Shown: piece after piece, positions 49,649 through 61,700 of the stretch
Layout of the letters: each line of letters starts with the position of its first letter
Position numbering within the stretch: the stretch's first letter is position 1
Assembly (NCBI GenBank): GCA_950295325.1
Contig: OX485807.1
Coordinates: forward strand, 24,027,666 to 24,091,665
DNA: 64,000 nucleotides
Source of the DNA: Polytrichum commune
Lineage: Eukaryota; Streptophyta; Polytrichopsida; Polytrichales; Polytrichaceae
Direction: 5' to 3'
Notes under the pieces: generated by a model
The model's input: only the letters and a program-made list of their open reading frames with translations
What the model was told of the DNA's origin: nothing
Database searches by the model: none
Position numbers and translations under genes: made by a program

Positions 49649-50306
49649 TTAGGGCCGCTTTATACCTAGAGGTTGGGCCAATTCGTTGTGTATGAGGTTT
49701 GAAATCCTCACTTGTGATTGGTCAAAAGGTTGAAATCGGCCCCAACCCCTTTACATCGAGAGGTCGGCCCGATTTGGTGGTATGAATTTTTTAATCAAAA
49801 AATGCATGGTCTAACATGGCCCAAGCTCGTTGAATTGGGTGCACCAAAAATGAAAGGCCAATTCTTGGCCTTGGGGCCAATGTCATATTTCAATCAAACA
49901 TAATATTTATAATTATTATAATTATAATAAATCAATGAACCAGATCTGTTGGATTATGTGGACATTTGCAAGGCTCTTATGTTTCATCGTGACTCCATCC
50001 TCTCCTCTCTTCACTTCATCTCTTTCTCTCTTTCTTAGGATTTCTCTTGCTGAATTTTTTTGCACTCGCCAAATTGTTGCTACCGTTTCTAGGGATAGGA
50101 TGGAAGGGTTTTTAGAAAGAACAGAATGAAATTTTAGTGAAGTTTATGAGGCGATGCAAAGGTGTCGAAGCGCTCTAACAAGCTCATATTTTCCAACCCT
50201 TTCAAACTCCTTTACAATATCATATTGGTAGTGTAGGGGTTCCCAAATTCTTTAGGATTTAGGGTTTAGGGTTTTGTGGAATTCATATTCCCCTTCCGCC
50301 TCTGTT

Positions 50307-50582
50307 GATTATAGATATGTGTGCAAGTAATTTGAAGGAAAAGGCTACATAAGATATTAGAAATGAGGAAGTACAAATTATAGCTCCACCAGTGCCAAAA
50401 AAAAAGAATCGCAACTTCAGAAAAACCTTAGAAGAAGAACGTAAAGGACATGGAAAAAGATGAAATATCCGACTCAAAGAATTGAAAGGACCATGACGTA
50501 GAGACGATGATTTCGTTGCGTAGTGAGATGGAACCAAAATTTCTGAAGAATGCAAAGAAACAAGGTCAGATTTTCGCATACA
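50307..50582 (+). pseudogene. Harbinger Myb/SANT-like accessory protein relic
   Basis: Reading from the ATG at 50319 gives a Lys-rich stretch (IIAPPVPKKKNRNFRKTLEE) and then, one frame over, a trihelix/Myb-like helix: N-stop-K DHDVETMISLRSEMEPKFLK NAKKQGQ. The stop stands where the family has its conserved Trp (TGA for TGG). In intact Harbinger elements this protein binds the transposase and carries it to the nucleus. The C-terminal part is not recovered. Two stops and one frame change are visible. Confidence 0.6.
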
Positions 50583-51879
50583 TAAAAAAAAATTTAAGAA
50601 AAAATTTCAAATTTCAAATTTGGCCAATTTGGCATTTTTAAAGGCCTTGGCTTTCGCCTCTTTTTCTCCCAAGGCTTAAGAGAGACTAAAGAAGGCACTT
50701 TGTATTTGAACTAAAGTTTGATCCCCCACCTTGTGGACACGAGAAAAAAATTTCTTTAGGATTCACTCCAAGTCTTCATTTCTTTCCACCATATTCATTG
50801 CATTAAATATATGGTTATTATACCAAAATTATTCTTATAATTTAACCATGTATTCAACCGATGCATGTGATGTGCAAATATAGATACTTGGTTAAAATTG
50901 CATGTTCATTTTATTGCGGTAATTCATGGATTAAATCGAATTGTTGAAGGTTGCAAAAAAAAATTCAATATCTTATACAAGTTATACAAACAAGACAAGT
51001 TGGCAAATCAAATTTCATAATCGGATTGTCACACATGTAATTTTAATAATATTTTTTATCAATGGTAGCATCAAACTGAATTTGTAATAAGGCACGCCGC
51101 ACGTGACAACGTCTGTTAAAAATTATGTTATTTTTTTATTGTAAAAAATAGCACCAACAGACATTGAAAATAATTTACATTGAAAAGACACTCCAACTAT
51201 GACTACGATTCCAAGTTCAACAACCAAAATTGATAAAAAAAAATTTAAGAACAATACTATAAAATTTTCATACAAATGGCCAAGAACAATTCAGTCATGG
51301 TTAAAATTTTTGATAAATTCAATGTTTTATTAGAAATAGTAGACCGACAGATGAATAGGTTTATAGACAAACTTTATAATTAATCATCTTCTAAATCAAA
51401 TGCATCATAATTATAAGGGAAGAGAAATTTTTCCTCTATTTTCAAATTTGTTTTCCAAAAAGATTGAGCTAATAATTCATTTACTTGTGCAATTTGCACA
51501 AGAAATGTTTTTTATCTTAACATTTTTGTCATTTTTTATTTCCACAACCTTTGCACTCTCATCTTCAATTTCTTTTATACCTTTAAATCCATTCCCACAG
51601 TTTCTTCAAGATCTTCAATTTGCATAGATCATGTTTCAATCTCATTTATTTTCAGGTATCTTCTCATCTCCTTTACAGTTTGTATAGTTGTCATAAATAT
51701 ATCAACAATTTTAAGTTATTCTAATTGATCTATATTTTTATGGATAATTTTTTCTCTCTTCTTAGTACATTAATCATCAAATTTGTCTCAGTGTATTATA
51801 TATAAGTTATAAAGGCAAATGCAAGTGGTAACCAAATTAGATACATATCAAAGAGGCATGTCAATTTTCTTTAATAAAA

Positions 51880-52830
51880 TCTTTCATCTCCCTTTCAATA
51901 TATCAAAAGTTCGTTCTACCACCATTTTTGTTTATGATTGAATAAAATTTCACTGCACCTTTGCTCTAGGTAATCCATCATTTTCACCTTTAAAAAGAAA
52001 AGAAAACCATGGTCTTATTGGATAACAAGCATCACTCATAAGCTTATAAAGTAACAACTCGTATTTCATCTTTTTTCCTAATATCAAAATTTTGGAGCAA
52101 AGTCCAATCATGGCAACGGCCAATCCATCTAAAAACGTAATCCAAAACCTACATTTGCTATCCATTACACCTTGAAGTAGAGTTAAATAGGAAAAAAATT
52201 CTACATTAATATAATGTAGGATCTATAGGAGGAGCAATGATAGATATATGATTACCATCAATCGTTCCAATCACATAAGGTAATCCCTTAAGCTCCTTAC
52301 ATTTGACTGCAATTCTATTCAATGTACCTGTAGATTCATTTTCAATCACTTATAGTTTTCAATGCTTCTCAATTGCTGCACAAACTCACTGACAATGATA
52401 GATGCAATATTTTCATGAATTTCATAAATTTTAGCACAACCGCATAATGAATTGCTACTACAAAGTTTATCCAAAGAAAGAGCAATCTGATTTCTAAAAG
52501 GAATGGATGCTTTAAAATTTGTATCCTTACAACTTAGTAATGGAGAGAAGACACCGCACAAATAATCGAAAGTTTCATAAAGTAATTTTTGTATGTTGCT
52601 TGAACAACTTAACCGAGTAACATCCAAATAGTGATCTATCCACAAAAATAGTACTCCGGTTAGACATCCAAATACTCTGTGTCCTCCTAGACGCACTACT
52701 CTTCGCAACCATCATAGCAAAAACCATTGTCGTGGCAGCATAATGTTGATGCAAAGCAAGTTTTTGCAAAATTACAACAACCGCCATAACATGTCGCACG
52801 GCCAAAAAGAACACTAGAACCACTCAAATC
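51880..52830 (-). pseudogene. Harbinger DDE_Tnp_4 transposase relic
   Basis: On the - strand: an N-terminal helical block with IPFRNQIALSLDKLCSSNSL (52530-52420 region), then KGLPYVIGTIDGNHISIIAP (52300-52220) containing the first catalytic Asp, then in shifted frames the block GRCHDWTLLQN with the second catalytic Asp (about 52110), and SDACYPIRPWF with ENDGLPRAK (52000-51950). A trailing MVVERTFDILKGR-like stretch gives the region of the third catalytic residue. Several frame changes and stops break it. HARBI1-type enzymes of this kind cut and paste at TWA targets, matching the TTA duplication of the element. Confidence 0.75.
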
Positions 52831-53082
52831 TTTTATCTTCGTTCATCCATCTTTTACAAATGACAATGAAAAGAAAAAAGGAGGGACTAAAATTTTGCTC
52901 ATTTTTATTGAATCAGCTTGGCTTCTTGACCCTTAGGCCTTTACATATGGGAAAATTGGCCCCCATTATAATCTTATTGGAATGTGTAGTTGGGGCTGAC
53001 CTCCAACCCAAAAAGGGCTCAAATTTCATGCAATCAGCCCCAAGGAGAATTGGCCCGGCCTCTAGGTGTAAAGCGGCCCTTA

Positions 53083-53289
53083 GTTCCCACACAAAACTGA
53101 ATCGTTATTTTGAACTAACCAAATTTGAAAGGGACAAAATAAAACCGCAACCGAACACAAAAACTAGAAAAAATTGTGTTGAAGGCAATGGACTCAAATT
53201 GCAACTGTCATTATATTAGTAGAGCATCCAGCCATGTTCCCCACCAGAGTGTGCATGAGCATTAAGGGTCCGCTAATTAAGAGCAAATA
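53083..53289. other. No recognised gene
   Basis: Short AT-rich stretch flanking the Harbinger element. Confidence 0.4.
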
Positions 53290-53640
53290 GTGTATGTAAC
53301 TTAGTGTCACCAATTCTACTTGTCTTGCTCAATACTAATTGTAAACTTACCATTATTTGTCAATCTTTGTAAGAAAAAAAAAATCAGGGCATAATAGGTT
53401 TACAATGTCGCAACTATTGTTACTCACTAAGTGATTTTCATCCAATTTACAATTATCCATGACAATATTTCATTGCATAAATGTTAGGATGTACAATATA
53501 TCAAATGAAAATTTGTTAGAATAAAAATAAGTTGGGATGACAATATATGCACTCTTACTCATAAGAGATGTCATTAGAAAAGTTACCGCAATGACATAAA
53601 ACACCGTATGACACTAAATACAACACTTGGTGTAGTAGTT
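53290..53640. repeat. Family E repeat, copy 3
   Basis: Starts near AACTTAGTGTCACC and ends near GACACTAAATACAACACTTG. Resembles the left half of 28999-29297 (TGCTCAATACTAATT against TGCTCAACACTAATT). Confidence 0.45.
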
Positions 53641-53934
53641 AGAATTTTATTTTGTTTTCTTCCTATTGTATGATGTTACATTGTGAGTCAATTCATGTCT
53701 TTGAAATTAACCCTTTCGATTTAAGCTAGCAACCTCTTAGTTATTAAATTAAGCTATGTAGGATTTTGGTTTGTGACTCTAGAAATTCACCCATTGCAAG
53801 TTTTTGTTATTTGTTAAAGAGCAATCGCACATTAGGACCTCGTCAATTCATGGGAGAGCCTTAGCCTCCTCCCATAAGGACTCATCAGTTCACTAACAAT
53901 ATGGGAATTGCAACTCCTTACTATTGGTTCCACT

Positions 53935-54185
53935 TCCACCATAAACAATGCATTGTGATAGCATTACATCTCATGGGTTGCGATCCATGGGACCAAGTAT
54001 TGGGTGAGCATAATATTCCTTGATTCGAGGATTCTCCACTCATAGGCAGCACTACGGTTGTGTAGAGTGTTTAACAAGCAGCTACAATATGTTGGAGTTT
54101 TTTAACTGCAACTTTTTTTCTTTGGAAAGAAACCATCATCTAGCTACTTAATAATGTCACGGAATCTTAAATCTATGAATGTGGA
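53935..54185 (+). repeat. Family J repeat, copy 2
   Basis: Matches 23760-24000 in order and orientation. Confidence 0.5.
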
Positions 54186-54375
54186 TTAAAAAATATGGAT
54201 TCACATAACCATCCAATGGTAGGAATCACCATTCCCGTATTGTAGGCCGGCTCACCATAGAGTGACAATTGCGGCCTACATCAACAAATAGAGTTGCTAG
54301 TACTACTACTAGCAAGATAGGTCTGAGTAAGGCTATCTACTTGGGAATAGTGCCAAAAATATGGACAGCAACCCA

Positions 54376-54515
54376 CTCATGCCCCGATCACACCAAACTT
54401 TCTGTCCGCTACCAACTGTGAAAAAGATTGTTGGGGATTGTAATAAAAAATAGATGTTTGCCCCCCCCCCCCCTTTCACACTATTACAACCGGAGATGCT
54501 GACACACAGTGTCAG
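54376..54515 (+). repeat. Family I repeat, copy 2, with 13-C run
   Basis: Matches 25826-25970. A run of 13 C at 54461-54473 replaces the GCCCACCAC word of the other copy. Confidence 0.6.
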
Positions 54516-55352
54516 AATTATATTTAAAGTCTGAAGTTTTAACCCCTGACTACCCACGTCCAATTTCCCTCAAATCTACTTAGAAAATGTGACCCCAATT
54601 TCAGCCACCGTAGGTAAAGATCTGAACTTTTTTTTGACAAATCTAGTCATACAGATGTTTGCAAGTCATAAGTTAACACCCATAGTCCAAATTTTGAACG
54701 TTGAAGTTTTATTGTGTAGGAGATTATAATAGGAACGTTAATAATGGTCTTGAGGGGCAGCCACTCAAATCATCTCCAAATGACAAAGTGTTGCCCTCGT
54801 TCAAAAGAGCCTGAGCAATATGCCTACTCAAACCAGCTCACAAATATGGAAACCATTACTTTGTGAATTTTGGGAAGCTTTGCAATTTGAGGCAACCGTG
54901 CACCTTCCATGTGGATTTACACCCACCAGCACATGTCGAACTAAAAATTCCAATGGGTAGATGTTTAGGACATGTTGCATTTGATCGCCATGCAGAATGT
55001 TAGATCGATTGAGAATCATTTGCACATAGGGATCACATTTCTAAGATATATTGCCTCTAAACCGCGGAGGTGACAAATGTCAAGTTTTAGTTCGTAGACT
55101 GGTTCCATTGTAAACAAGCTAGAAGCACACTCCCAAATTTGAATTAATCCCAAAATAACTAACTTTGATGAATCAGAATTATCCACGTGGCATAACATAG
55201 TAGACTTGAGCACGGGCAAGAGGAGTAGTTGAAGCAATCGAGAAACCATCCGAACTAGTGTCAAAGGGGTTAGAGCGAACTACTCCCGACCATATTATGA
55301 TCGCATAGGACATTACAAGTTAAGCAAGGTAGGTTAGGTTAGTACAATGAAC
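54516..55352. other. No recognised gene
   Basis: Frames at 54828-55025 and 55016-55264 (-) have no domain and no exon signals. Confidence 0.4.
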
Positions 55353-56001
55353 AGGGAGAATTGACAGCTAGTTACAAATGAACTGGTTGAATTTGAGAAA
55401 TAACCAGTTGAAACTCAACACTTCAAGAAAATCACCAAACATGTCAAAGGAATTTAGATAACATACCTCAAATTAGTAAAGAAAAACCAAAATATGCCAA
55501 CACGTAACCGGTTGAGCTTGGAAACACTAGGATCTCGACCAACTAAGGTAGAAATACCATAACCCATTAACCACCCTCTAGCCGTGCACTAGACCGCTGT
55601 CGTAATGGTGCAGTGCCATTTCTAAAACCGATCATGGCTTGGCAGTACCTTCAATGTGTGTACACTTAGTGTAGCCAATGGGAGTCAAGTGTTAATGTAC
55701 TCATGAGGTAACCGATTTAGGCGATGTTCTGCATGGAAAAGCGGATTACCGTGTTCGGTGTAGGGAGAATCTAGTGAACCAGTAGGGGTTTGGACAACGT
55801 TCCACTTTGAAAAATTGTAGCATTTTTTGTATAGGGCAGGAAAATACGAAACAACTTGCATTCTTCACAAATCCTTCTCGCCTATCTTGGAAAATTATCT
55901 CATGGTTGTCAGACCAGATCTTCAATGCGATAAAATCACCTTATTTTCACGGCTTATGGTATTTATTCTACCTTAAGCCCTAAAATCCTCCACCGACACT
56001 G
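55353..56001 (+). repeat. Family A single arm, copy 4, split by a MITE
   Basis: The arm runs from AGGGAGAATTGACAGCTAGT to GATCTCGACCAACTA, is interrupted by 55546-55973, and resumes AGCCCTAAAATCCTCCACCG to CACTG at 56001. Confidence 0.75.
55546..55973 (+). mobile_element. TA-target MITE, family C copy 2, nested in family A
   Basis: A 428-bp element with AGGTAGAAATACCATAA ends flanked by TA at 55544-55545 and 55974-55975. Removing it and one TA rejoins a continuous family A arm. Confidence 0.9.
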
Positions 56002-56216
56002 GATTCATATTTGTGAAGCGGATTTGCGGTCAGTCACGGCAGCTCCAAAATTGGTGTAAATAAGTTTAAGTAACTTATTATACCTGGATCTCCAGCAGCA
56101 GATAAGCTCAAGTCCCAAAGCTTCAGCCCTGCAGGCCAGGCTCCCCATACGTTGGTCGGCGTCACCTTATTAACTTATTATTGTAACCACTTATCTGACC
56201 CAAAATAACTTAGTAT

Positions 56217-56644
56217 TGCTACTTGTCTCCCTCTTTTATTATTATGATACAACCACGTTTGGTCCCCCAAGAAAATGTCGTATTCTTGATAATATGACAT
56301 TTCAACGTCATCTTGTTTATATTGTCAAGTTAAATGACCTAATTAATAAGCATCGTCAAAGAACATTTGCATTGAAGAATTGTGCTCGCAACGCTTCTCA
56401 AGGCTTACAACGTTCCTCAAAGTTCCCCTGCATGTTTCAAAGTCATTGATCGCACATGAATCTTGAAACACAAGTGGATTGCATCACATATGCACGCTGA
56501 CTACCTCTATCATATGACAAATTGAGCCTGAGAAAATGTCGTAGTATGGAGGTAAATTAACACTATGAAGTTTGGGCTAACATGATATGCATCGTATAGT
56601 TGAGGTGCCGTATAATTGAGTGTTGTAATATGGAGGGTAGACTT
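56217..56644. mobile_element. Short pogo/Tigger-like non-autonomous element
   Basis: The left end TCTCCCTCTTTTATTATTAT and the right end (complement GTCTACCCTCCATATTACAA) follow the same CTC.TTA.TA.GACAC plan as 24925-25705 and 61.5-63.07 kb. No transposase is left. Confidence 0.6.
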
Positions 56645-56776
56645 TGGAAGCCACAGCAACAATACCCCATCATGACAATTTCGGCTCTTAAGACTGATGG
56701 GGCTTAAATGGTTGTTTGTTTATCTTTTCCGACTGGCCCAATTTGTCTACCGTATGAAACATACAATCGGCACGAA

Positions 56777-57060
56777 ATGGTTAGGAAATCCGAATTTTTG
56801 AGGTTGTAGCCACTTTTCTCATAGTTTTTGGAGCTGATATGAATATCTTATTTATTATCAAAGTGAAGATTCTCATGCTCGTTAAATGATCATATCCCCC
56901 CCCCCAAAAAAAAGGAGAATTATGTTGACTATTGAGTTCAAAACAATTATCATATTTGAGCACGTAGTCCAATCTCTTGGCGCCGCAACTAACTACACAC
57001 TACTCAAGTATAGGTGTCGGATCAAGATAAACAATTGAATCATGCATGTCTACCTTACAA
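56777..57060 (-). repeat. Family B repeat, copy 4, with C10A8 run
   Basis: Inverted relative to 17455-17770. A run of ten C followed by eight A at 56896-56913 stands at the same internal position as the C run of the 44.5-kb copy. Confidence 0.6.
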
Positions 57061-58237
57061 TAGGCTCAAAATTGTTCGTTGAAGGTTTTTTTTATTACTT
57101 TTGGTAGACTAATTTCAATGTTGTAAATAAATAAAATTTTAGGAAATAGTGAGCACGTAGTCTAATATTGCATTTGTCAACATAGTATCTCGAAAATTGA
57201 AATGGGCAATTTGATAATGGTGTGCTTGAAATTTTGCTCCACCTTGGGATCATGAGCATTTTGAGTCCTTGAGCATAAAAGTTTGCAAGGAGCTAATATT
57301 AGGTATTTCTAGACTTTTGATGAGTTCAAAAATAAGCAAGCGATTCTTGACAATATGAATGTTCGTGGTTCAAGTGTTGTTATTTGTACTCGCCATGAAG
57401 CCCATGTGTAGGTGATTGTATAGTAAATGATACTAGACATGATATGCACAAACATTTGACACCATAATGGAGATAGTAACGCATACATGCGGCAACAATT
57501 TAGTAAAGAGTTGGCCGAAAGTTTGGAATTACCTAAATACTAGTTTAGTAGATTAGTTTTAGATGGTTACTCTCTTTTTTTGACTAGCCCACTTCTCCTA
57601 GAATATGAATAACACAATTAATACAAGACAAGTAGCATATCCAAAATCGAAGCCATAGCCACTTTCCTCGTGATTTTCAACGCTTTGAAATCAATATCTT
57701 ACTAAGGAGGATGGTATAATATAAGTAAAAAAGTTTTGAAAGGATGGATGGAGATGCAAATGGAATCATTGTTGTTCAAATGCTTATTTGTGGCAATAGA
57801 AGGCACACACATCTACTTGTCATCCAAATCTCAATGAAAAACTTTATAAGAAGCTATCATCTTTATCACAAATGTGTTGACAATCGGTGTGCAACCGGTG
57901 AATGATTTTCACCGGTTGTTTAGATTTATGTGGGAATTGATCAAATGCATAAATAACTAGAGAATGACGTTGGATCCAACGTGTCTCCATATCAACAAGA
58001 ATCTTCCATCCACAAATGCATAATATTATTAACCTCCAAAAGATTGTTCTTTTTCTACTTAATTGGGTAGGGGACAAGTGGCGATGTGCGAGGCCTTGGG
58101 CCTAACATACCACAATTTCAACAATGAATCACAATGCGCGAGGACATGAGAAAAACGTTGCCAACATCAACCTTGAATTGTTCCCGGCCCAAAGGGCACA
58201 ACTAACGCATGTTGTGTAATGTTTTGTGTGAATGCAG
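57061..58237. other. No recognised gene; partial family B copy
   Basis: A partial family B copy lies at about 57575-57720 (-). No domain-bearing frame. Confidence 0.45.
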
Positions 58238-58239
58238 TA

Positions 58240-58695
58240 AGGTAAAAAAAATAAAAATAAAAATAAAAATAAAACCATAGACTATGAACTACCCTCTACC
58301 CATGCAGTAGACTTCCGTCATAATAGTGAAGTGCCATTTCAAAACCGATAATTGGGAGGTTGGCAGCTTGATATGCGTGTATAGTCAAGTTAGCCAAATC
58401 AGTCATGTTTGACTAGCATCAATCACATCTTAAGGTACTCATGAGTTAACCGGTTTAAGTGTAGAAATGAGCATTATTGTGTTTGGTTTAAGGAGAATCT
58501 AGTAAACGAGTAGGGGATTTGACAAACTCTCTACTTTGAAAAATTATAAAGTTTTTCTTACATGGAATATAAATATGAAACAACTTGCATTCTTCATGAA
58601 TCCTTCTCTTCTATCTTGGAAAATTATCTCATGATTTTAAAACCATATCTTCATGGCAAATCACCTTATTTTCACGGTTTATGATATTTCTACCT
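58240..58695 (+). mobile_element. TA-target MITE, family C copy 3
   Basis: 456 bp, TA at 58238-58239 and 58696-58697. The left end has an A-rich AAAAAT tandem expansion (58244-58273) inserted into the inverted repeat; otherwise it matches the other two copies. Confidence 0.85.
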
Positions 58696-58764
58696 TACAT
58701 GAGAGACAACATATAAATCAAAACGCCATGTACTTGAAATAAGATAAGCACGCATAAAAATATG

Positions 58765-59083
58765 GGCAAGTTACACATGCCTAATTCAGTAACTTATGTT
58801 AATCGGACAACTATTTCTTGGTGGTTAGGTTTGACCCCCAAAAACAAATACCAAAACCCACATGTCTTAAAGACATTGGACTACGTATTCAAGATATGAT
58901 AACCATTCAAAGGTCACTAATCAACATAACTAGAAGATCCTATATGACCCTTCAATGAGCACAAAGATCTTCATTTTGATAATGAATAAGATATTCGTAT
59001 GAGCTCTCAAAATTGTAAGGAAAGTGGCTATAACCTCACTTCGGATTTGCTAACCATCTCTAACCAATTGTGTGTGTTGTGTC
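58765..59083 (+). repeat. Family B repeat, copy 3
   Basis: Shares TTCGGATTTGCTAACCATCT and AATGAATAAGATATTCGTAT with the other copies. Confidence 0.65.
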
Positions 59084-60547
59084 TTAACCCTTAACTTCCA
59101 AGCCTATGAATGGGTTGTTTTGAGTGCATTTCACTCAATGTTGGTTGTGGAATATTCATGGACAAATTTTGAGGTTAAAATGGGATTTATCCACATGATC
59201 ATGAAACAAGGGAGATGAGCTATTTCAAGGGGAAACATGACCGTTTATAGCAATTGAAGGAAGTGATGCAAAAAGAAAATGCGTTGGTTTATCCCCCAAT
59301 AAAAGACCTTTGATCAATCAAATTCACCTGGAAAATGAGTGGAATGCTTGTGTGATCCACTAGGTGGTAACAATACAAGAGGTGAGCACCTCCACAAAGT
59401 CTCATGTCAAAGTGTGCAAACCACAATGGGCTAGCCACCTCGCATTTGGAGTATGTAAACTATCCCATTTTATTTTTTAATGCAAGGATACCTTTAAAAT
59501 CAAAGAGTGTTGAAATGTTAAAATGAATGGTTGAGATGCGTACAAAGGCCAATTTTACATAAACATTAAAAAAAATCACTTTTACCAAAATAAACACCTT
59601 TGGTGTTCATGCAAAGTTTGCTTTGAAGTGGCGAACATTGATTGGAGTCAACACCCTCCCATGGGCTCCCAACACATCAAAAGCATAACCACTTCCCACT
59701 TTACCATTTTTCCCACACTATTCATCTCCAAATTGCATCAATCATGTGTCCATGGGTTGATATCCACATCGGCTTCATGTTCATAGCTATATTGATTGCA
59801 TATGAATGAGTTGGGAGGGGATAAGGTAGGGAAGAAAATCATCCATCAACCATAAATGGGTTGCTAGGGAAGTCAGGGTTAAGAGAAACCCTAATTAGTT
59901 GGAATTAGGGTTAATGAATTAGTTTGAATTAGGGTCAATGAATTAGTTGGAAAAGAAACCATTTGTAAAACCCATCCACCTTGACTTGGGAGGCACATTT
60001 TAGTAGGGATTATGATGCACCGTCACAAAAGGTCACAAACACATAGGGTGAGTTATAAATTATAATGTTGGAGTTTTGTACATCGGTACATGCACTGAGG
60101 TTGCCCTTCATACATGCAAATTACCTTAGGCCAAAACTTGAAGAAGTATGGTGTTTTACTTAATAACATAGTTTTCATTGAAGCCGCCTTTGTAGGATGG
60201 GTATGTAGCAGAGTCCACCATTGCACTTGGTCATGCCCACCCATGCCATCCAACTGGGGGAGCCTTTCGCTCTGGCCCCACCTGTGCCCACCCTTTAAAG
60301 AATCTCGCTTCGACATACCCACCCATACACATGACTCCAAATTGACTATACCCATTCATTCCTGATGACTGTGACACGAGTTATACAACATACAAAGCAC
60401 GATGTGCATATATTTTACAAATGTCATAGTTCGAACGTAAGAATAGCAGGTCATTGACCATTCGCGGCTTGAGCACATTGCATAAGGATCCTAGTTTTCA
60501 TTTTTCACTGAGGGCATGCCCAACCATGCCCACCCATGCACAACGAT
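59084..60547. other. No recognised gene; small minisatellite
   Basis: Three near-identical units of about 25 bp (GAATTAGGGTTAATGAATTA-like) lie at 59886-59953. Frames at 60053-60365 overlap on both strands and look like chance. Confidence 0.5.
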
Positions 60548-60600
60548 CCATACCCATACCCATCCAAAACCCATGGGTATGGGTATGGGTATGGGTATGG
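60548..60600. repeat. Facing hexanucleotide repeats (TACCCA)n / (TGGGTA)n
   Basis: Two to three ATACCC units, a short CAAAAC spacer, then about four GGGTAT units form a perfect potential hairpin. The G-rich half has four GGG blocks, so a G-quadruplex is also possible. Confidence 0.85.
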
Positions 60601-61124
60601 ATACCCAATGTTGGGCTTTGGTATGTGGAGAAATGAATGCAACAACGTTTCCTTCAAGTATAAGATTCCATGTCATCTCAATATATGATGATGTACATTA
60701 GGAGTCATGTTGGTTCATTCATTTGTATAACAACCACATTAGTAGATTTTATTTTTTATATACATGTAATTATGTTAATGTGGTAATAAATATTCCAAAA
60801 TAATGTGGAATGTTGCAATATATGATTGTGGGGCAACCTAATTGCCATTTGCACATACGGGGTGTGGATGACGAGGACGGTAACTTAGTCAGACTTTAAT
60901 GGGGCTGTCACGGGTGTCCTTCAACCTCCGGCATTGAATGGATGGATCGATGATTCAAGATTCGCCGTCCTATTGAAAAATCTGCCCCCCTTGTACGCTT
61001 CACTGACTCCCTTGGACAAAGTGTTGCCTCCCCCCCCCCCCCCCCTCTAATAAGGGTAAGTTAAGTTAGTTAGTAACGTGTGCAATTGTTATTCCGTTAG
61101 TTTTTCTTCTTCTTGATAACTACA
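60601..61124. other. No recognised gene; 16-C run
   Basis: A run of 16 C lies at 61030-61045. No coding signal. Confidence 0.5.
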
Positions 61125-61363
61125 TTCGTTAATTTAAGACTTTCTCTTGTCTCAAATTAATATATGGACCACAACAACATGGTCTAATGGTTGGGTCGTC
61201 CTGCCTAAACCATCTTGATATGAGTTCTTAATTGGGTTCTTGATATGAACACCCACTTCAAAGTATTTGAATCTTACAACATTCTCCAATATCTGTGTGA
61301 TTTTATCCATGTTCTTATATTTGTAACTGTCTCAAAATGCCGAAAAAGTCCCAAATTAACGAA
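61125..61363. mobile_element. TA-target MITE, family F copy 2
   Basis: 239 bp, same orientation and order as 6600-6837. TA follows on the right (61364-61365); on the left the target has changed to CA. Confidence 0.75.
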
Positions 61364-61500
61364 TATTATGATTTTGGTCTTCATCTTCTATTGATCGCAT
61401 TCAAATCTTCAAGTTTGTACATGTTCCATTGTTAGCAAATCTATGATCAAACATCAACAAAATGGATTGAGAATCATGTTCTCTCTAATCTAGTTGTGGG

Positions 61501-61700
61501 NNNNNNNNNNNNNNNNNNNNNNNNNNNNNNNNNNNNNNNNNNNNNNNNNNNNNNNNNNNNNNNNNNNNNNNNNNNNNNNNNNNNNNNNNNNNNNNNNNNN
61601 NNNNNNNNNNNNNNNNNNNNNNNNNNNNNNNNNNNNNNNNNNNNNNNNNNNNNNNNNNNNNNNNNNNNNNNNNNNNNNNNNNNNNNNNNNNNNNNNNNNN
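61501..61700. other. Assembly gap (200 N)
   Basis: Exactly 200 N, a conventional placeholder of unknown true length. It hides the 5' part of the pogo/Tigger-like element. Confidence 0.99.

Larger units (their letters stand above)
49652..53079. mobile_element. PIF/Harbinger transposon with both ends and TTA target duplication
   Basis: Inverted ends of about 33 bp (left begins GGGCCGCTTTATACCTAGAG, right mirrors it with few differences) are flanked by TTA at 49649-49651 and 53080-53082, the classical Harbinger target. The 3428-bp element carries relics of the two genes these elements need: a Myb/SANT-like DNA-binding protein (+ strand) and a DDE transposase (- strand). Both have stops and frame changes, so the copy is dead, but its outline is complete. 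Confidence 0.9.

Noticed and set aside
50255-50275. TTTAGGG-like words resembling an interstitial telomere
   Set aside because: Only two to three imperfect units; too short to mean more than chance or a common plant promoter word.
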